Positions 28,415 to 32,294 of a stretch of DNA of 32,294 nucleotides are shown here, in pieces (position 1 is the first letter of the stretch; each line of letters opens with the position of its first letter). A model generated the notes under the pieces. The model worked only from the letters and a program-made list of their open reading frames with translations. It was not told the origin of the DNA and made no database searches. The translations under genes and the position numbers were made by a program. The stretch is taken from NCBI GenBank assembly GCA_943912835.1, contig CALTVJ010000010.1:1-32294 (forward strand), written 5' to 3'. Source of the stretch: an uncultured Porphyromonas sp. (lineage in GTDB: Bacteria; Bacteroidota; Bacteroidia; Bacteroidales; Porphyromonadaceae).

Positions 28415-28826
28415 ACGTACAAGTGCCGAAATAGATGGGGGGAAGCAACTAGCGACCTATCAAGAGGAGGAGGTTCTTCTAAATAATAGTCCAATGCCGA
28501 GTCCACAAGATTTGGAATACTATAAAAACATAGACCATAGACTTGTTGATGTGTTTATTGATACATGGAAAGATGAGCAGCAACAAAGGCATGAGTTAGC
28601 GAAAAGAGGGATTGACCTAGTTAGCGAAGAGAATAGACGCAAAGACGAGCGGACAAAAAGAGGTATGAACTTTGCATTTGTTGCATTCCTTGTATTTATG
28701 GGAATTACGGCTTATGCTTTGTATCTTGGGAACGTTTGGTTTGCCGCTTTCTCTGGGACAATCTCGATTGGAGGGGTTATATCTGCGTTTATGACTCCGA
28801 CTAAGGAGAAGGGGCAAAGCGATTGA
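28395..28826 (+). CDS. DUF2335-like membrane protein
   Basis: From ATG 28395 the protein has 143 residues. It fits the DUF2335 pattern: a short proline motif followed by PQDLEYYKNIDHRLVDVFID, then the heptad-like DEQQQRHELAKRGIDLVSEE, and two close hydrophobic segments (FAFVAFLVFMGITAYALYLG and a second to about residue 132). Cytoplasmic helix plus two membrane helices is the family architecture. Function is unknown, but such genes occur as accessory genes in phages and near defence genes. TTG 28389 is a less likely start. Confidence 0.65.
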   Translation: MDNKKIKRTSAEIDGGKQLATYQEEEVLLNNSPMPSPQDLEYYKNIDHRLVDVFIDTWKDEQQQRHELAKRGIDLVSEENRRKDERTKRGMNFAFVAFLVFMGITAYALYLGNVWFAAFSGTISIGGVISAFMTPTKEKGQSD

Positions 28827-28872
28827 TAAGGTATACCTTAAATCTTAAAACAACTGCCACTGATGGTGGGGT

Positions 28873-28904
28873 AAGGCGAATGGCTACGGCTGTTCGCTTT
28901 TTTT
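28873..28904 (+). terminator. Terminator of the DUF2335 cassette
   Basis: AAGGCGAA (28873-28880), a 12-base loop, TTCGCTTT (28893-28900), then further T. Eight pairs with one wobble and a good T-run. It lies just before the tape measure gene, so either late transcription reads through it or the tape measure has its own promoter, which I do not see. Confidence 0.75.
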
Positions 28905-28926
28905 GTTGTAGTACCAATGGCGCACT

Positions 28927-31900
28927 ATGGTTGATATAACCATTAAAAATGTAGTGCCTATGGCAGGAATGAATTTTAGTATTGCCGTCAAGCTCGTTAG
29001 CGATGGCGTGCAGAGTGGAGCGAATCAGATTAAGGCTTCACTTAGGTCTATTCAGTTTCAAGCGTTGGCGATGGCTGGCGCATTGGCAGGTGGTGTAGGT
29101 TCGCTTAGTGACCTACTGCGTACGCTTATCGATACAGCAAGGGAGACGAGCCGAGTGCAAACGGCTCTCAAAAACGTATCTACCGATACTAAGGCTTATG
29201 CTAGTAGCCTCAAATACCTCAAAGAGCTAAGCGAAACCTACGGCTTAGAGTTAAACGGTACAGCGAGTGCCTTCACGAAGTTCACAGCCGCCGCCACGGC
29301 AAGTGGGCTGGCGATGAGTGAGCAAGAGAAAATCTTCTCTGCTGTCTCTCGTAGTATCTCAGCCTTCGGTTTGAGTGGGAGCGAAGCCACTTTGACCTTC
29401 TATGCTATTAGCCAGATGATGGCAAAGGGCAAAATCAGTGCCGAAGAGCTTCGTAGACAGCTTGGGGAGCGTATGCCTATTGCTATGGAAGCGATGGCAA
29501 GAGCGGCTAAAAAGATGGGGTATAAAGAGAATCTTGATGACCTTCTCAAAGCAGGCAAGCTCCGTAGTAAGGATATTCTACCTCAATTTGCTGAGGAGCT
29601 AAACAACCTTGTCGTAAACGTCGATACCGACAATGCCGAGACGAGTGTCAATCGCTTGCGTAATAGCTTCATCGCCCTTACGGAGGATTGGGATATAGCA
29701 GGCAAGTTTAAGCGTGTGGTTGATGCTGTGCGTGATATGATAGAGGGCTTGCGTGAGAGTATGGCTGGTGTCTTCGGGGTCATTGGTGGAGCTATTGGTG
29801 GCAAGCTCTTCAACGGCTTCAAGGGGCAGTTCGCACGCTTCTCGACACTCCTCAAAACAGAAGCCGAAGCCTTAGCCCACGAGGTAGAGCGCACCAAGCT
29901 AGACCAAACTAAATATACTGAGCGAGCCGATGCGAGAGGAGCAAAACACATAGACCTCATACACTCCGAGGGCGCAAGGATAGCCGAGCTTAAACGCAAG
30001 GAAGAAGCTCTTGTCACCATAGAGATAGAGAAACAGAGAGCTATTGAGGCACGCAGGGCGCAACTCATTAGCACGATGAATGCCAATCGCCTTGCCTATG
30101 AGCGACAAATCAACGCTACACACGGACGCAAACGCAAGGACTATGATGCCTATGTGCAGAGTGTCCCCGTTGGCGATAGAGTCAAGAGCTACGAAGCGTG
30201 GGTAGAGTCAAGGCGCAGGATGGAAGTGCGTCTCAAAGGCGAACTAGAGAAGCTCGAGCGTCAGCACGCCAAAAACCTACAAGACATACAAGTGGAGCTG
30301 GACAAGCATCAAGTGGAGAGCGAAGCCAGACGCAAAAAGAGTGCTGAGACCATAGCCAAGGTGGAGCAGGCCAGTGGCGAACGCATCAAGCGTAGTGCCG
30401 AGGGTGTCGCCTTAGCGCAAGACAAGGCTAAGACAGCGACCAATGCCCATACGGAGGCTATACGCAGACAAGGGGCGACGGCTGTACAGGCTTCGCAGAC
30501 GGCAGGCACAGCAGGCGTGTCCATGATGACGAAGCTACGCACGGCAGGGGCAACGCTTGGAGCAATGTTTCGCTCTGTCGGGATTGCCATCAAGGGGATG
30601 CTGGCTTCGTTTGCGCCGACACTCATCATCGGAGGCATCATCGCTATCATCACTAAGCTACGAGAGATGCGTGAGGCTTGGGAGGACGTGAAACGTGCGC
30701 AAGAAGACTTCCAAGCAGGATTAGCGACAGCCTCATCAAGCGAAGTAACCAAGCTCGAGGGGCTTATCTCTCTCTATGAAGAGAAACTGCGCAAAGGTGA
30801 AGACATCAACGCCATCAAGCAGGAACTGCTTCGCTTCCTCGGTGTTGAGGAGGGCAAAGTGGGCGACATCTTAGCCCTCGCCAAAGAGCGACTCAAAACT
30901 GAAAAGCAGATTGCTCAAGCACGATACCTTGGCGAAAAAGAGCAAGAAGCCAAAAGCAAAATAGCCGAAATCAACGCCCGACGCAAAGCCAAGGGGGCGA
31001 CAGAACTTGACAAGAATTTTGTTGATAAATATGTATCTCAAGCGAACAAAGACGGAAATTTTCTATTAGGGGTTAATAGTTTTATAAGTGCAGATAGGAC
31101 GAGAACGTTATGGGGTGTTAATATAGGTCGTAGTGATTACAATCGTCCTCTTAGGTATAAAGGGAAAGAGATTCAAGGAGGGCAATTAACTCAAAATCTA
31201 TTGAGTTATAGAGCAGAGGGGCAGAGTAAGGGTGAGTTCCATGAGGAAATGTTGGAGCTCAAGAAAGCCTATGATGCAATTGATACGATAGGTATTGAAA
31301 TTGATAAACTTACACCAGAAGTTAGGGAACGAGCCTTAGATATTAAGCCTACGACATCAACAACCTCTACCACACTAGAAGATGAGGGTAAGAAAAAGAA
31401 GAAAACGATTGAGGAGCGTTATTTTGAGGAGCTGAGAGGTCTAACGAACCAACTCCGTAACGGGAGCATCAGCCAAGCCGAGTACGACAAGGCACTTAAT
31501 GAGCTCAAAAAGTCTACGCATCTTGCTATTAGCGCACGAGATGGCGAGCGAGCTAAAGGCAACAAGGTCTACCAAGATACAGCTGACTATGAGCGTGAAC
31601 CCAGCGAGGACGCTAAGCTACAAGAGGAGTTTACGAAGTCGCAAGCCAAGCTCCAAACGAAGCTTAACGAACGTCTCATTACCGAGGAGGAGTACAAAGA
31701 GTCGATGCGTCAGCTCATTAAAGCGACCATTGAGCGTACCCACGAACTAACGAATCCGAGCGAAGAAATCAAGCAGTTTAGGCAAGGTATCAAGTCGCAG
31801 ATAGATGAGGGAGGGAGTTATGCTGTGGAGCTTCCCAAACGAGAGGAGCGAGATGCAAGCCGAGACTACAAGAAGAGCGAATCGCAAATCAATAAAGAGA

Positions 31901-32294
31901 AGCTTGACCTCGTTCGTCGCTATATTGCCGAGCTAGAACAACTGAAGAAAGCCGAACCCTACTTAGAGGGCATCGATGAGGAACTCAAGAGGCTACAAGC
32001 CGAAGAGGTAGATTTGAGCCGAACGCTTAGAATCTCTGAGGTGCGAGGGGACGTACAAAAACTCCAAAAGGAGATAAACAAAGGTCTATATGGTTCGTTT
32101 AAGGAGCTAGCGCAGGCCGTGAGGGGTCTGCACTCAAGTATCAAAGGGATGATGGATGCTCTAAGTAATCCTGATGCGAGTGGATTTGAGCAGGTGCTGG
32201 CTGTCGTAGAGGGCTTGATGAGTTCGGTAGATACCATACTTCAACTTAAGCAAGCATTTGACTCCCTTAGCGAAGGTAAAGAGAAGCTCAAACT
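28927..32294 (+). CDS. Tail tape measure protein, cut off by the window end
   Basis: Open from ATG 28927 to the window end, more than 1,120 codons. The N-terminal 300 residues carry the tape-measure domain pattern (VQTALKNVSTDTKAYASSLK, GTASAFTKFTAAATASG, ISAEELRRQLGERMPIAMEA). Hydrophobic segments (VFGVIGGAIGG; FAPTLIIGGIIAIITKL) and long charged coiled coils follow. It sets tail length and helps DNA injection. ATG 28960 and 28969 are alternative starts; the later one begins with the more natural MNFSIAVKLVSDG. The stretch 31015-31375 is AT-richer than the rest and may be a recombined patch. Confidence 0.9.
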   Translation, partial: MVDITIKNVVPMAGMNFSIAVKLVSDGVQSGANQIKASLRSIQFQALAMAGALAGGVGSLSDLLRTLIDTARETSRVQTALKNVSTDTKAYASSLKYLKELSETYGLELNGTASAFTKFTAAATASGLAMSEQEKIFSAVSRSISAFGLSGSEATLTFYAISQMMAKGKISAEELRRQLGERMPIAMEAMARAAKKMGYKENLDDLLKAGKLRSKDILPQFAEELNNLVVNVDTDNAETSVNRLRNSFIALTEDWDIAGKFKRVVDAVRDMIEGLRESMAGVFGVIGGAIGGKLFNGFKGQFARFSTLLKTEAEALAHEVERTKLDQTKYTERADARGAKHIDLIHSEGARIAELKRKEEALVTIEIEKQRAIEARRAQLISTMNANRLAYERQINATHGRKRKDYDAYVQSVPVGDRVKSYEAWVESRRRMEVRLKGELEKLERQHAKNLQDIQVELDKHQVESEARRKKSAETIAKVEQASGERIKRSAEGVALAQDKAKTATNAHTEAIRRQGATAVQASQTAGTAGVSMMTKLRTAGATLGAMFRSVGIAIKGMLASFAPTLIIGGIIAIITKLREMREAWEDVKRAQEDFQAGLATASSSEVTKLEGLISLYEEKLRKGEDINAIKQELLRFLGVEEGKVGDILALAKERLKTEKQIAQARYLGEKEQEAKSKIAEINARRKAKGATELDKNFVDKYVSQANKDGNFLLGVNSFISADRTRTLWGVNIGRSDYNRPLRYKGKEIQGGQLTQNLLSYRAEGQSKGEFHEEMLELKKAYDAIDTIGIEIDKLTPEVRERALDIKPTTSTTSTTLEDEGKKKKKTIEERYFEELRGLTNQLRNGSISQAEYDKALNELKKSTHLAISARDGERAKGNKVYQDTADYEREPSEDAKLQEEFTKSQAKLQTKLNERLITEEEYKESMRQLIKATIERTHELTNPSEEIKQFRQGIKSQIDEGGSYAVELPKREERDASRDYKKSESQINKEKLDLVRRYIAELEQLKKAEPYLEGIDEELKRLQAEEVDLSRTLRISEVRGDVQKLQKEINKGLYGSFKELAQAVRGLHSSIKGMMDALSNPDASGFEQVLAVVEGLMSSVDTILQLKQAFDSLSEGKEKLK

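Larger units (their letters stand above)
15705..28929. repeat. Six copies of a 19-base late-gene boundary motif
   Basis: Copies begin at 15705 (GTACCACGGACGCACTAAG), 19282 (GTACCACCGAAACACTAAG), 20576 (GTACCACCGACACACTAAT), 21194 (GTACCACTGGAAGACTATT), 23978 (GTACCACCGAGGGACTATA) and 28911 (GTACCAATGGCGCACTATG). Four are preceded by GTA. They sit before the small terminase, before the portal, over the portal stop, at the end of the protease gene, before the tail tube, and over the tape measure start. Coordinates span the whole family. Similar boundary sequences in other phages serve as recombination points between modules. Confidence 0.6.

Noticed and set aside
29583..30752. Minus-strand frames inside the tape measure gene
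   Set aside because: They lie wholly within one continuous plus-strand tape measure frame and have the serine- and alanine-rich composition of antisense frames.

Overview
The window reads as about 32 kb of a temperate siphovirus (free phage or prophage) of a Bacteroidales bacterium. The promoters are of the Bacteroidetes type (a -33 TTTG or TTG, about 19-21 bases, then -7 TAnnTTTG). Genes start without Shine-Dalgarno sequences, often in the context CATCATG or ATTATG. Several gene families are typical of Bacteroidetes phages (DUF3127-like OB-fold protein, HU-HIG-like protein, P27-type terminase, BspA-type leucine-rich repeats). Base composition and style fit a Porphyromonas-like host, but that is inference. 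No integrase, tRNA, rRNA or CRISPR array was found, and the right end is cut inside the tape measure gene.

Region 1 (1-13.3 kb), regulation, replication and accessory genes: a lone gene with a strong promoter; a divergent pair of small regulators around a palindrome; a structured 395-base leader followed by three tandem genes built from 20-residue LRR-like repeats; small membrane and coiled-coil proteins; a DUF3127 single-strand-binding-like protein; a HicA/HicB toxin-antitoxin pair with its own promoter and terminator; a small HTH protein and a probable replication protein; a DUF6633-like protein; an orphan DNA methyltransferase; an M15 endolysin-type peptidase; a pair of MazG-like paralogues, one apparently catalytically dead; an HU-like protein; an SPFH/band-7 lipoprotein; a RuvC-like nuclease; and an HNH nuclease at the edge of the packaging genes.

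Region 2 (13.3-15.8 kb) is 2.5 kb with only one credible gene, on the minus strand. It carries three successive units, each with its own promoter, then 220-265 bases rich in hairpins, then a conserved 75-80 base triple-hairpin end whose last hairpin is an intrinsic terminator. Stem changes are compensated between copies and a long-range stem closes directly before the conserved end in each. I interpret them as three related structured noncoding RNAs next to the packaging genes. This is the most interesting signal in the window.

Region 3 (15.8-32.3 kb) is the late morphogenesis operon: small and large terminase, portal, prohead protease, capsid, connector, head closure, gp10-like, tail terminator, tail tube, an LRR adhesin with a duplicated N-terminal domain, a lipoprotein, a holin, a tail assembly chaperone and the tape measure protein. 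Two accessory cassettes interrupt it. One is a minus-strand, AT-rich gene for a membrane-anchored coiled-coil protein ending in a HIRAN-like DNA-binding domain, between terminase and portal. The other is a two-gene cassette with its own promoter and terminator encoding a DUF2335-like membrane protein. A 23-base-period palindromic repeat occurs as four copies before the HU-like gene and five copies after the large terminase, and a 19-base motif recurs at six boundaries among the late genes.
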